64,000 nt of DNA from Desulfosoma caldarium (GCF_003751385.1 NZ_RJVA01000010.1:248001-312000); one strand, 5' to 3'; positions 42,453-55,514 are shown, counted from the stretch's first letter. The notes: generated from the sequence alone by a model not told the origin. A program made the numbers and translations.

Positions 42453-43760
42453 CTATCGTCGCCCTCGAATGCGTCCGGATTTGAGAAAGCCTTCATAGTG
42501 CCGGGTAAGCATGTGGGCTTCGATCTGTCCCACGGTGTCCATGGCAACCCCAACCACAATGAGCAAGGCTGTCCCGCCGAAATAAAATGGCACGTTGAAG
42601 TTCTGAATAAAGATCGTGGGGAGCACGCACACAATGGACACGTAGATGGCTCCACCCAAAGTTATGCGGCTGAGTACGCGATCAATGTATTCCGCAGTGG
42701 ATCGCCCTGGACGAATCCCTGGTATGAAGCCTCCATACTTTTTCATGTTGTCGGCCACATCCACGGGATTGAAGACGATGGCAGTGTAAAAATAGCAAAA
42801 AAAGATGATGAACCCCACATAAAGCACCAAATAAAGCCAGTGGCCCGGCATGAGCAACTGCGCGATTTTTTGCATCCAAGGAATCTGAATGAAATTGGCC
42901 ACCGTAGCCGGAAACATAATAATAGACGAGGCGAAGATGGGTGGAATGACGCCCGACGTATTGATCTTGAGCGGCAAATGGGTGGTTTGTCCTCCGTACA
43001 TTCGCCTTCCCACGACCCTTTTGGCGTACTGCACGGGAATCCGGCGCTGGGCGCGCTCAACGTAGACGATCACGGCCACCACAGCCACCATGATGACCAA
43101 AAGGACCAGAGCCTTAAAGGCACTCATTTCCCCCGTTTGCATGAGGCGCAGCGTGTTACCCATGGCACCGGGCATGCCGGCCACGATGCCTGCAAAAATG
43201 ATGAGCGAAATACCGTTGCCGATGCCCCGCTCCGTGATCTGCTCACCTAGCCACATGATAAAAGCCGTGCCGGCCGTTAGAGTGATCACGGTGATGAGGC
43301 GAAATCCCCAGCCCGGAGCCAGGACCACGGGTTCACCACCAGGTCCGGTCATGCCCTCGAGACCGAAAGCGATGCCAAAGCCCTGAATGATGCTGAGCAC
43401 CACCGTGCCATATCGCGTGTACTGCGTGATCTTCTTTCGCCCGGCCTCGCCTTCCTTGCTCAGCCGCTCCAAATGGGGAATCACTACAGTCAACAGCTGC
43501 AGAATGATCGAGGCGCTAATGTAGGGCATGATCCCCAGCGAAAAAACCGACAGCTGATTCATGGCGCCGCCGGAAAACATGTTGAACAGCCCCAACAGCG
43601 TACCTTGGGCCGCAGCAAAAAAAGCCGCCAAGGCTTCCCGATTGATGCCCGGCGTCGGCACATGCACGCCGATGCGGTATACGGCCAAAAGTACCAGTGT
43701 GGTACCGATGCGCTTTTTCAGTTCGGGGATTTTTCCGATATTTTGAAAACCCGTGAGCAC
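42453..43760 (-). CDS. secY: Preprotein translocase channel subunit SecY
   Basis: A 435-residue integral membrane protein with ten predicted membrane helices, the pore of the Sec translocon. Markers are the N-terminal [40 protein letters not shown] (helix 2/plug region) and [21 protein letters not shown] (here FNPVDVAD), ending [14 protein letters not shown]. It follows rplO by 13 bp. Confidence 0.97.
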   Translation of the reverse strand: MLTGFQNIGKIPELKKRIGTTLVLLAVYRIGVHVPTPGINREALAAFFAAAQGTLLGLFNMFSGGAMNQLSVFSLGIMPYISASIILQLLTVVIPHLERLSKEGEAGRKKITQYTRYGTVVLSIIQGFGIAFGLEGMTGPGGEPVVLAPGWGFRLITVITLTAGTAFIMWLGEQITERGIGNGISLIIFAGIVAGMPGAMGNTLRLMQTGEMSAFKALVLLVIMVAVVAVIVYVERAQRRIPVQYAKRVVGRRMYGGQTTHLPLKINTSGVIPPIFASSIIMFPATVANFIQIPWMQKIAQLLMPGHWLYLVLYVGFIIFFCYFYTAIVFNPVDVADNMKKYGGFIPGIRPGRSTAEYIDRVLSRITLGGAIYVSIVCVLPTIFIQNFNVPFYFGGTALLIVVGVAMDTVGQIEAHMLTRHYEGFLKSGRIRGRR

Positions 43761-43773
43761 CCGCTTGATCCTC

Positions 43774-44217
43774 TCAGCTTAGGATTTCTACACGACCTCC
43801 GGCCGCTTCTACCTTCGCCACGGCCGCCGCGCTGGCTTTGTGGACGCGAACCGAAAGGGCCTTTTTAAGTTCGCCGTCAGCGAGAAGCTTGATGCCGCAA
43901 GCCTTTTTCTTGGCAAGACCCGTTCGCGCCAGTTCCTCGGGGCCCACGGTGGTTCCGGGCTCAAATCGTTGCAGATCCCCTACGTTGACCACCGCATAAA
44001 CCTTCCGAAACGGATTACGAAATCCCCTCTTGGGAACCCGACGCTGCAAGGGCATCTGGCCGCCTTCAAACCACGGCACCACGCCACCTCCGGCCCGTGC
44101 TTTTTGGCCCTTATGGCCCTTTCCGGCAGTCTTTCCATGGCCTGATCCAGCCCCTCGACCGATCCGTTTTCTGTCTTTTCGGGATCCCGCTGCAGGTTTC
44201 AGTTCGTTCAATCGCAT
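43774..44217 (-). CDS. rplO: 50S ribosomal protein L15
   Basis: A 147-residue protein of the large subunit's interior. [40 protein letters not shown] and [15 protein letters not shown] are diagnostic. The ATG at 44217 has AGGTGAAGG; a GTG three codons earlier would overlap it. Standard spc position between rpmD and secY. Confidence 0.97.
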   Translation of the reverse strand: MRLNELKPAAGSRKDRKRIGRGAGSGHGKTAGKGHKGQKARAGGGVVPWFEGGQMPLQRRVPKRGFRNPFRKVYAVVNVGDLQRFEPGTTVGPEELARTGLAKKKACGIKLLADGELKKALSVRVHKASAAAVAKVEAAGGRVEILS

Positions 44218-44248
44218 AGCCTTCACCTGTGTGTCCGACCGGTCCAGC

Positions 44249-44431
44249 TTAGGCTTCCGTCACCTGGACCAGATGGTTGACCTTTCGCACGGCTCCCACG
44301 ACCTGTGGAATCGCGGGAAGCGTCACTTCCCTTTGCAGTCGCGTGAGCCCCAAGGCCTGGAGAATTTTACGGTGCTTCTCCGGCCTGCCGATAGGGCTAC
44401 GCACCAGCTTAACGCGTATCATTTTCGCCAT
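44249..44431 (-). CDS. rpmD: 50S ribosomal protein L30
   Basis: A 60-residue protein with the L30 pattern [40 protein letters not shown] and [12 protein letters not shown]. Full length. It follows rpsE by 3 bp. Confidence 0.96.
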   Translation of the reverse strand: MAKMIRVKLVRSPIGRPEKHRKILQALGLTRLQREVTLPAIPQVVGAVRKVNHLVQVTEA

Positions 44432-44434
44432 GGA

Positions 44435-44950
44435 TCACCTCCCGGCTCCTTGAGCTTTCACCTCCATCACATCCACACCTCGTGTTTTGGCAATTTGCTC
44501 GGGACTGCGCAGGGCTTTGAGACCAGCGATGGTCGCTTTGACAACATTGTGCGGGTTGCGGGATCCCACACACTTGGTGAGCACATCCGTCACACCGGCG
44601 GCTTCCATGATGGCCCGCACGGCCCCCCCCGCAATGACTCCTGTACCCGGAGAGGCCGGCTTCAACACAACGGAGGAAGCTCCAAATTTGCCCAAGACTT
44701 CATGGGGCAATGTCCCGTCCATCAAGGGCACCTCAAACATGTTTCTTTTCGCCCCTTCTAGACCCTTACGAATGGCCTCCGGCACTTCGTTCGCCTTGCC
44801 CAAAGCAAAACCCACGCGCCCATTGCCATCGCCGACGATGACTAGGGCGCTGAACGAAAACCGCCGCCCGCCCTTGACCACTTTGGCCACTCGGCTGATA
44901 TGGACGATCTTATCGATGTACTGAATGTCTTGTGAATCGAGAGGTGCCAA
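44435..44950 (-). CDS. rpsE: 30S ribosomal protein S5
   Basis: A 171-residue decoding-fidelity protein. [20 protein letters not shown] and [20 protein letters not shown] form the S5 N-terminal RNA-binding domain; [19 protein letters not shown] lies in the C-terminal domain. Length and position are standard. Confidence 0.97.
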   Translation of the reverse strand: MAPLDSQDIQYIDKIVHISRVAKVVKGGRRFSFSALVIVGDGNGRVGFALGKANEVPEAIRKGLEGAKRNMFEVPLMDGTLPHEVLGKFGASSVVLKPASPGTGVIAGGAVRAIMEAAGVTDVLTKCVGSRNPHNVVKATIAGLKALRSPEQIAKTRGVDVMEVKAQGAGR

Positions 44951-44978
44951 GATATGCCTCCTTGCCCGCCAATAAAGG

Positions 44979-45350
44979 TCAAAATTCTAGCCCTGCCGCC
45001 CGCGCTCCATCCGCCACGGCGCGGATTCTTCCATGGTAGATGAATCCATTTCGGTCAAAGACCACCTTGGTGACGCCCCTGTCCAAGGCTTTCTTGGCAA
45101 CGATCTGACCGACTTTTTCCGCCGCCCCCACCTTACCTTCCACGGGACCTAAGGCCTTGAATTCAGGCGAGAGGGTCGACGCGGCCGCCAGCGTCACGCC
45201 CCTGGTGTCGTCGATGATCTGGGCATATATATGCTTCAGGCTTTTGTAAACCGTCAGTCGCGGGCGCTCTGGCGTCCCGTGCACCTTTCTGCGAATGCGC
45301 CGTTTACGTTTCAGGCGCGCCACAACGCTGGGATTCGTTTTGGAACCCAT
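44979..45350 (-). CDS. rplR: 50S ribosomal protein L18
   Basis: A 123-residue 5S rRNA-binding protein. [40 protein letters not shown] and [20 protein letters not shown] with the end GARAAGLEF are typical. Full length. Confidence 0.97.
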   Translation of the reverse strand: MGSKTNPSVVARLKRKRRIRRKVHGTPERPRLTVYKSLKHIYAQIIDDTRGVTLAAASTLSPEFKALGPVEGKVGAAEKVGQIVAKKALDRGVTKVVFDRNGFIYHGRIRAVADGARAAGLEF

Positions 45351-45364
45351 AGGTCGTCCTTCTC

Positions 45365-45910
45365 CTATTTCTTCTTTGCGCCCGTCTTACCGGCCTTTCG
45401 CCGGACCCATTGATCGGCGTATCGAATACCTTTGCCTTTGTACGGCTCCACCGGACGCAAAGCCTTAATGTTGGCCGCCGTCTGCCCGAGCAGTTCCTTG
45501 TCCACGGCCTCCAGGCGAATCACCGTCTGCTTTTCTACTGAAGCGCTCACTCCTTGAGCCAGAGGAAAGCTAATCGGATGCGAATGACCCAGGGTAAAGG
45601 TCAGCACATTTTTGCTTACATCGCAGCGGTAACCCACCCCGTGAATTTCCAACACCTTGGTGAAGCCCTGGCTGACGCCCGTGACCATATTGTGGAGCAA
45701 GACCCTCGTGAGGCCATGCATGGCTCTGGCTCGACGTTGATCGCTCTTGCGGCGCACCACAATGTGGCCGTCTTCCACCGACACGGTCACTTCCGAGGGC
45801 ACCCGCCTTTCCAACTGCCCTTTCAGGCCCTTGACAACGACCACATCCCCCTGAAGGGTCACGTCCACCCCTTTGGGAATGGGGATGGGGTTTTTGCCGA
45901 TACGCGACAT
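45365..45910 (-). CDS. rplF: 50S ribosomal protein L6
   Basis: A 181-residue protein with two repeated domains. [40 protein letters not shown] and the closing [20 protein letters not shown] are diagnostic. ATG at 45910 follows AAAGGAG; an upstream in-frame start at 45937 would overlap rpsH and is rejected. Confidence 0.97.
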   Translation of the reverse strand: MSRIGKNPIPIPKGVDVTLQGDVVVVKGLKGQLERRVPSEVTVSVEDGHIVVRRKSDQRRARAMHGLTRVLLHNMVTGVSQGFTKVLEIHGVGYRCDVSKNVLTFTLGHSHPISFPLAQGVSASVEKQTVIRLEAVDKELLGQTAANIKALRPVEPYKGKGIRYADQWVRRKAGKTGAKKK

Positions 45911-45930
45911 CTTGGGACTCCTTTGGCTCT

Positions 45931-46329
45931 TTACCACACGCTACAGATCAGTTCGCCACCCACACCCTCTCGCCGTGCCTGCTTGTCGGTGAGAATGCCG
46001 CGAGAAGTGGACAATATGGCGACGCCCAGGCCGTTGAGAACCCTCGGCATTTCTTTGCATCCCACATAGATTCGCCGGCTGGGCTTGCTGATGCGGCGCA
46101 TGTCACGAATGGCCGCCTCGCGGTCCGGCCCATATTTCAGATGGATTCTCAACACGCCCTGCTTGTTGTCCTTGATGAGCTTAAAATGCTTGATGTAGCC
46201 TTCTTCCTTGAGGATGCGCGCCAGCTCCACCTTCATGCGCGACGCGGGGACATCCACCTTATCGTGGCGCGCCCTGTGGGCGTTCTTGATGCGATTGAGA
46301 AAGTCGGCAATGGGATCCGTCATCACCAT
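45931..46329 (-). CDS. rpsH: 30S ribosomal protein S8
   Basis: A 132-residue central-domain 16S rRNA binder and typical translational repressor of the spc block. [40 protein letters not shown] and the end [20 protein letters not shown] with GGELICSVW are typical. Full length. Confidence 0.97.
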   Translation of the reverse strand: MVMTDPIADFLNRIKNAHRARHDKVDVPASRMKVELARILKEEGYIKHFKLIKDNKQGVLRIHLKYGPDREAAIRDMRRISKPSRRIYVGCKEMPRVLNGLGVAILSTSRGILTDKQARREGVGGELICSVW

Positions 46330-46357
46330 ACAGGTTCACTCCTTCTCGTTCCGGGTC

Positions 46358-46543
46358 CTACCAACTGGATTTGACGACGCCGGGAAGTTCGCCGTTGAGG
46401 GCCATATTGCGAAAGCAAATGCGGCACATGCCGAATTTGCGAAGGAAAGCGCGTGGCCGTCCGCAGAGCGGGCATCTGTTGTAGGCTCTTACCTTGAATT
46501 TCGGCTTTCTTTGGGCTTTTGCGATCATGGATTTCTTGGCCAA
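46358..46543 (-). CDS. rpsN: 30S ribosomal protein S14, zinc-binding type (S14Z)
   Basis: A 61-residue short form. The zinc motif is [20 protein letters not shown] (two CxxC pairs), followed by [18 protein letters not shown]. This is the C+ short paralogue rather than the about 100-residue zinc-free S14. It lies between rplE and rpsH. Confidence 0.96.
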   Translation of the reverse strand: MAKKSMIAKAQRKPKFKVRAYNRCPLCGRPRAFLRKFGMCRICFRNMALNGELPGVVKSSW

Positions 46544-46570
46544 GGCTGCCTCCTTCTGTCCCTTGTCCCC

Positions 46571-47110
46571 TTACTTTCGAAACGGCATTCCCAACAAGGC
46601 CAACAGCTCTCGGGCTTCGTCGTCGGTTTTCGCCGTTGTCACGATGGTGATGTTGAGCCCCTTAATCTTGTCGATCTTGTCGTAGTCGATTTCCGGGAAA
46701 ATGATATGTTCCCGCACTCCAAGGGTGTAGTTCCCCCGCCCGTCAAAGGACTTGGCAGATACACCGCGAAAGTCGCGCACTCGAGGCAGGGCGATGTTGA
46801 CGAGCTTGTCGTAGAACTCGTACATTCGGTTGCCCCGCAGGGTCACCATGCATCCGATGGGCATGCCTTTACGCAGCTTAAAGGCCGCGATACTCTGGCG
46901 CGCCCTCGTGATCACAGGTTTTTGGCCGCTGATCTGCGCCAGTTCCTCGGAAGCCGTTTCCAGAATCTTAACGTTTTGTATTGCCTCTCCCAGGCCCATG
47001 TTGAGCACGATTTTGCTCAGCTTTGGAATCTGCATCGGGCTTTTGTAATGAAACATTTTGGCCAATTGCAGGGCCACTTCTTTTTCGTACAACTCGCGCA
47101 AACGTGCCAT
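46571..47110 (-). CDS. rplE: 50S ribosomal protein L5
   Basis: A 179-residue 5S rRNA-binding protein. [40 protein letters not shown] and [20 protein letters not shown] are typical, and it ends [17 protein letters not shown] at 47110 follows GTGGAGGCGTTC; the longer frame overlapping rplX is rejected. Confidence 0.97.
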   Translation of the reverse strand: MARLRELYEKEVALQLAKMFHYKSPMQIPKLSKIVLNMGLGEAIQNVKILETASEELAQISGQKPVITRARQSIAAFKLRKGMPIGCMVTLRGNRMYEFYDKLVNIALPRVRDFRGVSAKSFDGRGNYTLGVREHIIFPEIDYDKIDKIKGLNITIVTTAKTDDEARELLALLGMPFRK

Positions 47111-47142
47111 GAACGCCTCCACTCCGCCCGCCGCTGTGGACG

Positions 47143-47475
47143 TCATCCGTCGATGATCTCCCCGCACTTCTTGCAGAAGCGGGCCTTGCGCCCGTCATCG
47201 AGGATCTTATAGCCCACACGGGTCGGATCCGTGCACTTGCTGCAAATCACCATGAGATTGGAAATGTGAATGGGAGCTTCCTTTTCCACAATTCCGCCTT
47301 GCCGACTGTGGGGTCCGGGCCTCATGTGCCTTTTGACCATGTTGAGCTTTTCCACCACCGCTCGATCTTTTTTGGTCAAGATGCGCAACACCTTGCCCGA
47401 TTTGCCCTTTTCTTTCCCGGCAATTACCATCACTGTGTCGTTCTTCTTGACATGATACTTTTTTCTGACAGCCAT
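47143..47475 (-). CDS. rplX: 50S ribosomal protein L24
   Basis: A 110-residue assembly-initiator protein with the KOW motif [20 protein letters not shown] and ARTPQSARR-free core [20 protein letters not shown]. Its C-terminal half has [13 protein letters not shown] and FCKKCGEI, two CxxC pairs that could hold zinc, a feature of some bacterial L24. Full length. Confidence 0.96.
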   Translation of the reverse strand: MAVRKKYHVKKNDTVMVIAGKEKGKSGKVLRILTKKDRAVVEKLNMVKRHMRPGPHSRQGGIVEKEAPIHISNLMVICSKCTDPTRVGYKILDDGRKARFCKKCGEIIDG

Positions 47476-47499
47476 TGGCGACCTTCCCCATCCGCCTCA

Positions 47500-47868
47500 C
47501 TAGAGCACTTCGGGAGCCAGCGAGACGATCTTCATAAACTGCTTGGCACGCAGCTCACGGGCCACAGGGCCAAAGATGCGGGTTCCGATGGGTTCCTTGG
47601 CGGCGTTAATCAAGACGGCCGAATTGTCGTCAAACTTGATGTACGACCCGTCTGGCCGTCGCACTTCCTTTTTGGTCCTCACCACCACGGCCCTCATGAC
47701 ATCCCCCTTTTTCACCTTGGAATTGGGGATAGCTTCCTTGACCGACACCACGATGATGTCACCCACCGTAGCGTAGCGTTTTCGAGTCCCACCGAGAACC
47801 TTGATACAGTACAGCCGCTTTGCACCCGAATTGTCAGCGGCGTTCAACTGCGTTTCCGCTTGAATCAT
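47500..47868 (-). CDS. rplN: 50S ribosomal protein L14
   Basis: A 122-residue intersubunit-bridge protein. [40 protein letters not shown] and [20 protein letters not shown] are invariant features, and it ends [13 protein letters not shown]. Full length. Confidence 0.98.
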   Translation of the reverse strand: MIQAETQLNAADNSGAKRLYCIKVLGGTRKRYATVGDIIVVSVKEAIPNSKVKKGDVMRAVVVRTKKEVRRPDGSYIKFDDNSAVLINAAKEPIGTRIFGPVARELRAKQFMKIVSLAPEVL

Positions 47869-47939
47869 GATGGCCTCCCTTGACCGCCTTCACCCAACTT
47901 CCTCGACCGCAGCCTCGTCGCGCCGTGCTCGAGGGATTT

Positions 47940-48203
47940 TCAGACAGCGGCCCGTACCAAAATCTTTACGACCACCCAATGCTTGGTTTTGCTTAATGGA
48001 CGGCTTTCTTGAATCAACACACGATCCCCTATGCGGCACTGATTTTCCGCATCGTGCGCCTTGAATTTGCTGCGGCGCCGAATGTACTTGCCATACTTGG
48101 CATGCTTGACCAGCCGCTCCACACTGACCACCACCGTTTTGTTCATTCGGTCACTCACCACGGTGCCGACCCGGGTCTTCCTGTTGCTTCTGCGCTCTTC
48201 CAT
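47940..48203 (-). CDS. rpsQ: 30S ribosomal protein S17
   Basis: An 87-residue OB-fold protein, a primary 16S rRNA binder. [40 protein letters not shown] and [20 protein letters not shown] are diagnostic. The start could be the ATG at 48203 or two codons earlier; GAGGGC favours 48203. Confidence 0.96.
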   Translation of the reverse strand: MEERRSNRKTRVGTVVSDRMNKTVVVSVERLVKHAKYGKYIRRRSKFKAHDAENQCRIGDRVLIQESRPLSKTKHWVVVKILVRAAV

Positions 48204-48214
48204 GAACATGCCCT

Positions 48215-48415
48215 CTACGCCTCACCGGCGCTTTGCTTTTCACGCAATATGGTCAACACTCTCGCAATATCGCGTTTGTGCCGCTTGAGCTGCGCCGTGT
48301 TTTCCAGCTGTCCCGTTGCATGCTGAAACTTCAGACTAAACAGAGACTCACGCAACTCCGCCAGCTTCTGCCTCAATTCATCCACACTCATATCCCGTAA
48401 GGTCGCTGCTTTCAT
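48215..48415 (-). CDS. rpmC: 50S ribosomal protein L29
   Basis: A 66-residue two-helix protein at the tunnel exit. [40 protein letters not shown] and [14 protein letters not shown] are typical. Its start overlaps the rplP stop by four bases. Confidence 0.97.
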   Translation of the reverse strand: MKAATLRDMSVDELRQKLAELRESLFSLKFQHATGQLENTAQLKRHKRDIARVLTILREKQSAGEA

Positions 48416-48828
48416 AACACATCCTGCCTCGACACAAACCGCGTGGCCACAGGAAGTTTATGAGCCGCCAGCCTACATGCTTCTTGGGCGACCTCTTCCG
48501 TGACGCCTTTGAGTTCATAGAGGATTCGTCCTGGCTTGACCACGGCGACCCAGCCTTCGGGGGCGCCTTTGCCTTTTCCCATGCGGGTTTCTGCCGGCTT
48601 TTTGGTCACCGGCTTATCCGGAAAGATACGAATCCATAGCTTTCCGCCGCGCTTGACATATCTGGTGATGGCCACACGAGCCGCCTCGATCTGCCTCGAC
48701 GTGATGCGACCCGCCTCCAAGGCCTTGATCCCAAAGTCCCCAAAGTGCAATTGGTTCCCTCGTGAGGCCATGCCTCGCATGCGGCCCTTTTGTTGCTTTC
48801 GATACCTAACTCTTTTGGGCGCTAACAT
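48412..48828 (-). CDS. rplP: 50S ribosomal protein L16
   Basis: A 138-residue protein near the A site. [40 protein letters not shown] and [20 protein letters not shown] are diagnostic, and it ends [15 protein letters not shown]. Full length. Confidence 0.98.
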   Translation of the reverse strand: MLAPKRVRYRKQQKGRMRGMASRGNQLHFGDFGIKALEAGRITSRQIEAARVAITRYVKRGGKLWIRIFPDKPVTKKPAETRMGKGKGAPEGWVAVVKPGRILYELKGVTEEVAQEACRLAAHKLPVATRFVSRQDVL

Positions 48829-48909
48829 GGATTATCTCCTCAGCTCTCTCCGCAGGAGGTTCGCTTCTATTAAGCCCATCTCGTGCCTGGCCCCGAAACT
48901 TGAGCGTTG

Positions 48910-49536
48910 CTACGGAAGCACTTCCCCTTTAAAGATCCACACCTTGACTCCTATCACTCCATATGTGGTTCGAGCTACCGCCACGGCATAGTCAATGTCG
49001 GCTCGAAGCGTGTGGAGGGGGACTCGACCTTCGCGATACCACTCCCGCCGTGCCATTTCGGCACCCCCGAGGCGCCCGGCGCAGGCCACCCGAATGCCCT
49101 TGGCCCCAAATTTGAGCGCCGACGTCACCGCGCGCTTCATGGCTCGGCGGAATGCCACGCGGCGTTCCAGCTGCAAGGCGATGTTTTCTGCAACCAAGAC
49201 GGCGTCCAGTTCTGGCCGGCGCACTTCCTGAATGTCAATGAGGATTTCGCGCGAAAATCTCTTCTCTAGCTGTTTCCTCAAGGCTTCGATTTCCGCGCCT
49301 TTCTTGCCGATAACGATCCCCGGACGCGCCGTAAAGATGCGAATCTTGGCCTTATTGGCGGCCCTTTCAATCTCGATTCTGGCGATACCGGCATGGTATA
49401 ATCGTCCTTTTATAAAATCGCGAATCTTCCGGTCTTCATAGGCCAGCTTGGCGTACCCCTTTGCGGCAAACCACTTGGAATCCCATGTTCGGATGACGCC
49501 TAGACGAAAACCTTTAGGATTGACCTTCTGTCCCAA
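48910..49536 (-). CDS. rpsC: 30S ribosomal protein S3
   Basis: A 208-residue mRNA-entry protein with a KH domain. [40 protein letters not shown] (KH) and [20 protein letters not shown] are typical. Length is standard; 81 bp separate it from rplP. Confidence 0.98.
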   Translation of the reverse strand: MGQKVNPKGFRLGVIRTWDSKWFAAKGYAKLAYEDRKIRDFIKGRLYHAGIARIEIERAANKAKIRIFTARPGIVIGKKGAEIEALRKQLEKRFSREILIDIQEVRRPELDAVLVAENIALQLERRVAFRRAMKRAVTSALKFGAKGIRVACAGRLGGAEMARREWYREGRVPLHTLRADIDYAVAVARTTYGVIGVKVWIFKGEVLP

Positions 49537-49567
49537 TCTCCACCTCCGAGATCCTGTGACCTCCCGA

Positions 49568-49900
49568 TTACTTTTCCCCGAGAACCACCGTGATGTGGCT
49601 GGTGCGCTTCACAATGCGCGTGGCCCGGCCCATAGCTCGAGGCCTCCATCGCTTCAACCGGGGCCCTTCGTTGACATAAATGGCTTTGATGTAAAGGCCT
49701 TCCATGTCCATGGATTTGGTGTTTTCCGCATTGGCCATGGCCGACCGCAACGTCTTGCTCAGCAGCCGCGCCCCTTTCTTAGGCGTAAACTTTAATATGG
49801 TCAATGCTTGCCCCACATTCTTGCTGCGGACAAGATCGGCCACCAGGCGCGCCTTGCGCGGTGAGATGCGCACGTATTTGGAAACCGCTCTCACTTCCAT
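49568..49900 (-). CDS. rplV: 50S ribosomal protein L22
   Basis: A 110-residue tunnel-lining protein. [20 protein letters not shown] and [20 protein letters not shown] (the beta-hairpin that reaches the tunnel) are typical. The start overlaps the rpsS stop by one base (TAATG). Confidence 0.97.
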   Translation of the reverse strand: MEVRAVSKYVRISPRKARLVADLVRSKNVGQALTILKFTPKKGARLLSKTLRSAMANAENTKSMDMEGLYIKAIYVNEGPRLKRWRPRAMGRATRIVKRTSHITVVLGEK

Positions 49901-50187
49901 TACTTTTTCCCCTTGACCTTAGACTTCTTATCCCCAGCATGACCGTAGAAGGTTCGTGTGGGCGAGAATTCACCCAGCTTATGACCCACCATATTCTCCG
50001 TGATAAAGACAGGAATGAACTTCTTGCCGTTGTGAACGGCAATGGTTAGCCCGACGAAATCAGGAAGAATGGTGGATCGCCGAGACCAGGTCTTGATCAC
50101 CTTGCGATCTCCGGTCTCTTTGGCGGCCAGCACCTTCTTCAGCAGGTGGTCATCCACAAAGGGTCCCTTTCTTAAAGAGCGAGGCAC
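49900..50187 (-). CDS. rpsS: 30S ribosomal protein S19
   Basis: A 95-residue head protein. [40 protein letters not shown] and [20 protein letters not shown] are invariant features, and [19 protein letters not shown] closes it. Full length. Confidence 0.98.
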   Translation of the reverse strand: MPRSLRKGPFVDDHLLKKVLAAKETGDRKVIKTWSRRSTILPDFVGLTIAVHNGKKFIPVFITENMVGHKLGEFSPTRTFYGHAGDKKSKVKGKK

Positions 50188-50206
50188 CTTACCCTCCTTA
50201 GGTCAT

Positions 50207-51028
50207 CTATTTGCGGCGTCGCACGATGAGCCGATCGCTGTTCTTCCTCTTGCGGGTGCGATATCCCTTGGTGGGCTTGCCCCACGGCGTGCATGGATGC
50301 CTGCCTCCGGAACTCCGCCCTTCGCCACCGCCCATGGGATGATCCACCGGATTCATGGCTACGCCGCGCACATGGGGCCGTCGCCCCAGCCATCGGCTTC
50401 GACCCGCCTTGCCCAGGCTAATGTTTTCATGTTCAATGTTTCCCACTTGGCCGATGGTGGCTTTGCAGCGCGCGAGCACCATGCGCATCTCGCCGGATGG
50501 TAACCTCAGCGTGACATGGCGCCCTTCCTTGGCCATAAGCTGCGCTCCCGCTCCGGCGGATCGCACCATCTGGCCGCCTTTGCCAGGAATCATCTCCACA
50601 TTGTGCACCACCGTGCCCAGCGGAATGTTCTCCAGAGGTAAACAATTGCCCGGCCTCACATCCGCTTCAGCCCCTGTGACAACCACGTCGCCCACCTTCA
50701 GGCCCAAAGGCGCCAAAATGTAGCGCTTCTCTCCATCCACATAGTGTAAAAGGGCAATGCGGGCCGACCGGTTCGGATCATACTCGATGGCCGCCACCTT
50801 GGCGGGCACATTTTCCTTGTCACGTTTGAAGTCAATGATGCGATACAGCCTCTTGTGACCCCCACCTCGATGCCGGGCCGTCACGCGGCCATAGTTGTTG
50901 CGCCCGCCCTTTTTCTTCAGAGGTTCCACGAGACTGCGTTCCGGCTCCTTCTTCGTAATCTCCTCAAAGGTGGCGTAAGTCATGAACCGGGTTCCGGCGC
51001 TGCGCGGCTTGACTTTCCTAATTCCCAT
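50207..51028 (-). CDS. rplB: 50S ribosomal protein L2
   Basis: A 273-residue protein at the peptidyl transferase centre, needed for subunit association. [40 protein letters not shown] and the end [16 protein letters not shown] are diagnostic; the critical His in [10 protein letters not shown] is present. Full length. Confidence 0.98.
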   Translation of the reverse strand: MGIRKVKPRSAGTRFMTYATFEEITKKEPERSLVEPLKKKGGRNNYGRVTARHRGGGHKRLYRIIDFKRDKENVPAKVAAIEYDPNRSARIALLHYVDGEKRYILAPLGLKVGDVVVTGAEADVRPGNCLPLENIPLGTVVHNVEMIPGKGGQMVRSAGAGAQLMAKEGRHVTLRLPSGEMRMVLARCKATIGQVGNIEHENISLGKAGRSRWLGRRPHVRGVAMNPVDHPMGGGEGRSSGGRHPCTPWGKPTKGYRTRKRKNSDRLIVRRRK

Positions 51029-51107
51029 AGCTCAACCTCACTAGGCATTCGAGCGAGCCTGACCACCCCTTGGCGGCCGAGCACTCCTCGTCGCACCCGT
51101 CACCTGC

Positions 51108-51401
51108 TTAAACGCCTTCAAAGAATTCGACCCTTTGACCGGGCTTGATGGTCACAATGGCCTTTTTCCAATCGCTCGTGCGCACAGTGTGGCGCCCGAC
51201 GCGCTTGTTATGCCCTTTGACCTTAAGGGTACGCACCTCCAGCACGTTCACCTTGAACATCTTTTCCACGGCCTCTTTGATCTCAATCTTGTTGGCACGT
51301 CGGTCCACTTCAAAATGGAGCTTGTTATGCTGTTCCTTGTCCGTCGTGCTCTTTTCCGTGATCAAAGGGCGCTTGAGGATCACATAGGTCTTGTCCCGCA
51401 T
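51108..51401 (-). CDS. rplW: 50S ribosomal protein L23
   Basis: A 97-residue tunnel-exit protein, docking site for trigger factor and [43 protein letters not shown] and [13 protein letters not shown] are typical. The ATG at 51401 shares its A with the rplD stop TGA; a GTG one codon earlier is an alternative. Confidence 0.97.
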   Translation of the reverse strand: MRDKTYVILKRPLITEKSTTDKEQHNKLHFEVDRRANKIEIKEAVEKMFKVNVLEVRTLKVKGHNKRVGRHTVRTSDWKKAIVTIKPGQRVEFFEGV

Positions 51402-52021
51402 CACCCGAGAGACTCCTCTATTTTGGAAACCGTGTCTTTGGTGAGCACCAGGTTTCCGTGCTTGAGCATGTCGAAAACGTTGAGGCCTTCGCTGCGCAGC
51501 ACCTTCACGTCAGGAATGTTGCGCGCAGATTTTTCCACGATCTCATCCTTGCCGGCAAGGACCACCAGAGGCTTTTGTAAGGCGAATCGGTGCATCCAGG
51601 CATGAAAATGTTTGGTCTTGATTTCTGGAAACTGGAGCTGGTCCACAACCACCAAAGCCTGATCGCGGAGCTTTTGGCTCAACACCATCTTCAAGGCCAG
51701 TCGCCGCACTTTCTTGGGCACCTTTAAGTTATAGGTTCTGGGCTGGGGTCCGTGCACCGTGCCCCCTCCTCGCCATAGCGGCGACCTAGTGGTCCCGGCT
51801 CGAGCACGACCTGTTCCTTTCTGACGCCACGGCTTTTTGCCTCCACCCGAAACTTCGCTTCGGCCTTTCGTCTTGGCCGTGCCTCGACGGCGCTTGGCCA
51901 GCTGGTAAAGCACCACATGGTGGACCACATGGCTTTTGGCCGGAACGTTAAAGATGTCGTCGCGCAAATCCAGCTGCCCTACCACTTGCCGATTCATGTC
52001 GAAAATGTCCACCGTTGGCAT
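51401..52021 (-). CDS. rplD: 50S ribosomal protein L4
   Basis: A 206-residue tunnel-constriction protein that in many bacteria also autoregulates the S10 operon. [40 protein letters not shown] and [20 protein letters not shown] are diagnostic of the extended loop. ATG at 52021 follows GAGAGG; the longer frame from 52057 reaches into the rplC spacer and is rejected. Confidence 0.97.
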   Translation of the reverse strand: MPTVDIFDMNRQVVGQLDLRDDIFNVPAKSHVVHHVVLYQLAKRRRGTAKTKGRSEVSGGGKKPWRQKGTGRARAGTTRSPLWRGGGTVHGPQPRTYNLKVPKKVRRLALKMVLSQKLRDQALVVVDQLQFPEIKTKHFHAWMHRFALQKPLVVLAGKDEIVEKSARNIPDVKVLRSEGLNVFDMLKHGNLVLTKDTVSKIEESLG

Positions 52022-52062
52022 GATGTGTTTCCTCTCGTCCTTCACCCAGCGGAGCACGAAAG

Positions 52063-52695
52063 TTATCGGACCCGGTTAGTCTTGCGAATCATGAGGAAGC
52101 CGTTCACACCTCCTGGAACAGCTCCCTTGATCAAGAGGAGATTTTCCTCGGGTCGCACGTCGATGATCTTCAAGTTAAGAGTCGTCGCCCGCTTGTTACC
52201 CTTTTGGCCCGCCATCTTTTTTCCCTTGATGACGCGCCCTGGAAAGGTGGCGCATCCGGTGGAGCCCGGCTCTCGAATGTTCTTGCAACCGTGCGTCATG
52301 GGACCTCGACGAAATCCCCAGCGCTTCACCGTACCGGCAAAGCCCTTGCCCTTGCTTACCCCGGTGACATCCACACGGTCTCCAATGGCAAAAACACTGC
52401 AATCCCATACTTGGCCCGGCTCAAACGCCTCGGCATTCTCCACACGCACCTCACGCAGCAAGGCAAAGTAGCCTTTACCCACCTTGTCCAGATGCCCCTT
52501 CAAAGGGCGCGTGACCTTTTTTTCCTTCTTTTGTCCAAAGCCGATCTGCACGGCGCTATACCCATCGCGTGCGGGAACTTTGACCTGTGTGACGACACAT
52601 GGGCCGGCCTGCACCACCGTGACGGGCACGGCGCTGCCGTCTTCGGCAAACACCTGCGTCATCCCTAGCTTGCGTCCTAGTAATGCCTTCACCAT
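52063..52695 (-). CDS. rplC: 50S ribosomal protein L3
   Basis: A 210-residue early-assembly protein near the peptidyl transferase centre. [40 protein letters not shown] and [20 protein letters not shown] with [15 protein letters not shown] are typical. Full length. Confidence 0.98.
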   Translation of the reverse strand: MVKALLGRKLGMTQVFAEDGSAVPVTVVQAGPCVVTQVKVPARDGYSAVQIGFGQKKEKKVTRPLKGHLDKVGKGYFALLREVRVENAEAFEPGQVWDCSVFAIGDRVDVTGVSKGKGFAGTVKRWGFRRGPMTHGCKNIREPGSTGCATFPGRVIKGKKMAGQKGNKRATTLNLKIIDVRPEENLLLIKGAVPGGVNGFLMIRKTNRVR

Positions 52696-52738
52696 TTTCT
52701 CAGCTCTCTTAGGCTAGGCTTTTCCGCTCAAAGCGGCC

Positions 52739-53044
52739 TTACAGTTTGATTTCCACATCGACTCCCGCCGACAAATCCAGCTTCATGAGCGAATCCACCG
52801 TCTGCTGAGTCGGCTCCAAGATGTCCACCAAGCGCTTATGGACACGGATCTCAAACTGCTCCCGAGACTTCTTGTCAATATGGACGGAACGCAGCACCGT
52901 GTACCGGTGAATTTTGGTCGGCAAGGGAATGGGGCCCGCTACCTGGGCGCCCGTCTTTTTGGCCGTATTGACGATTTCTGCGGCCGCCTGGTCAAGAAGC
53001 TTGTGGTCGTAGGCTTTCAAGCGGATGCGCATTCTCTGATTCAT
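52739..53044 (-). CDS. rpsJ: 30S ribosomal protein S10
   Basis: About 101 residues; also the transcription-antitermination factor Nus[41 protein letters not shown] and [20 protein letters not shown] are invariant features. ATG at 53044 (GGGA upstream) gives the usual length; two earlier ATGs, at 53062 and 53047, are possible. It begins the S10 block right after tuf. Confidence 0.96.
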   Translation of the reverse strand: MNQRMRIRLKAYDHKLLDQAAAEIVNTAKKTGAQVAGPIPLPTKIHRYTVLRSVHIDKKSREQFEIRVHKRLVDILEPTQQTVDSLMKLDLSAGVDVEIKL

Positions 53045-53067
53045 CATGGCGTCTGTTCCCATAATTT

Positions 53068-53100
53068 GGGTCCCTGCCGAACGTATGCGGTCAGGGACCC
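53068..53100 (-). terminator. Strong hairpin between tuf and rpsJ
   Basis: A perfect 9-bp stem, GGGTCCCTG (53068-53076) with CAGGGACCC (53092-53100), lies in the tuf-rpsJ gap. No U-tract follows on the minus strand, so it may be a processing site or leaky terminator that separates tuf expression from the S10 block rather than a full stop. Confidence 0.5.
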
Positions 53101-53122
53101 CATGGCTTTCGTGACGATGTCC

Positions 53123-54316
<1,194 letters not shown>

Positions 54317-54472
54317 CGCACTTCCTCCTCAGGTCCACATCAAATCCATAAAAGCGTCATTTTTTTCCAAAGCGTCGGGATGCCCCTGTGTGCGGTGCGC
54401 CCGGATAAGCGGCCTGGCCTTTTCGTCACATCCCAGCGCCCGCGGTTCGGCCACCCATGGCCCCGGAATGGC

Positions 54473-54994
<522 letters not shown>

Positions 54995-55033
54995 TCAGCA
55001 GGGCCATGGCCCGCCTCGGCTCTTCTCCATGCC

Positions 55034-55405
55034 TTACTTCGGCCGCTTGGCCCCGTACTTGGACCGGCCCTGCTTGCGATTGGCCACACCCAGGGCATCC
55101 AACGTTCCGCGAATGATGTGGTAGCGCACACCGGGCAAATCTTTAACGCGGCCGCCACGAATCAGTACCACAGAGTGCTCTTGAAGATTGTGGCCGATTC
55201 CGGGAATGTACGACGTCACTTCGATGCCGTTGGTCAGCCGCACACGGGCGATTTTTCGTAAAGCCGAGTTGGGCTTTTTGGGGGTCGTGGTGTAGACGCG
55301 CACGCACACGCCCCGCTTTTGCGGACAGCTCTGAAGCGCCGGGGTGCTCGATTTCTTACGAACCTTTTGTCTTCCCTTTCGCACCAACTGATTGATCGTG
55401 GGCAT
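55034..55405 (-). CDS. rpsL: 30S ribosomal protein S12
   Basis: A 123-residue decoding-centre protein. [40 protein letters not shown] and [20 protein letters not shown] are invariant features. The Lys residues whose substitution gives streptomycin resistance (K43 in TPKKPNSA, K88 in GRVKDLPG) are wild type. It heads the str block. Confidence 0.98.
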   Translation of the reverse strand: MPTINQLVRKGRQKVRKKSSTPALQSCPQKRGVCVRVYTTTPKKPNSALRKIARVRLTNGIEVTSYIPGIGHNLQEHSVVLIRGGRVKDLPGVRYHIIRGTLDALGVANRKQGRSKYGAKRPK

Positions 55406-55485
55406 CTTTGTTTTCTCCACCAACTCCAGATCGCTTTGATTTCAAAAACTTATTGACTCAGAGCCCCTAGGCTCAGAAACACCTC

Positions 55486-55514
55486 TATGTACAGAGTCGC
55501 CCGAACCTTGTCAA
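55486..55514 (-). promoter_or_regulatory. Candidate promoter of the rpsL-rpsG-tuf block
   Basis: Minus-strand TTGACA (55509-55514), 17 bp, then TACATA (55486-55491), about 80 nt before rpsL. A small GAGCC/GGCTC hairpin (55461-55474) lies in the leader. This would let the str and S10 blocks be transcribed independently of rpoBC. Confidence 0.55.
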
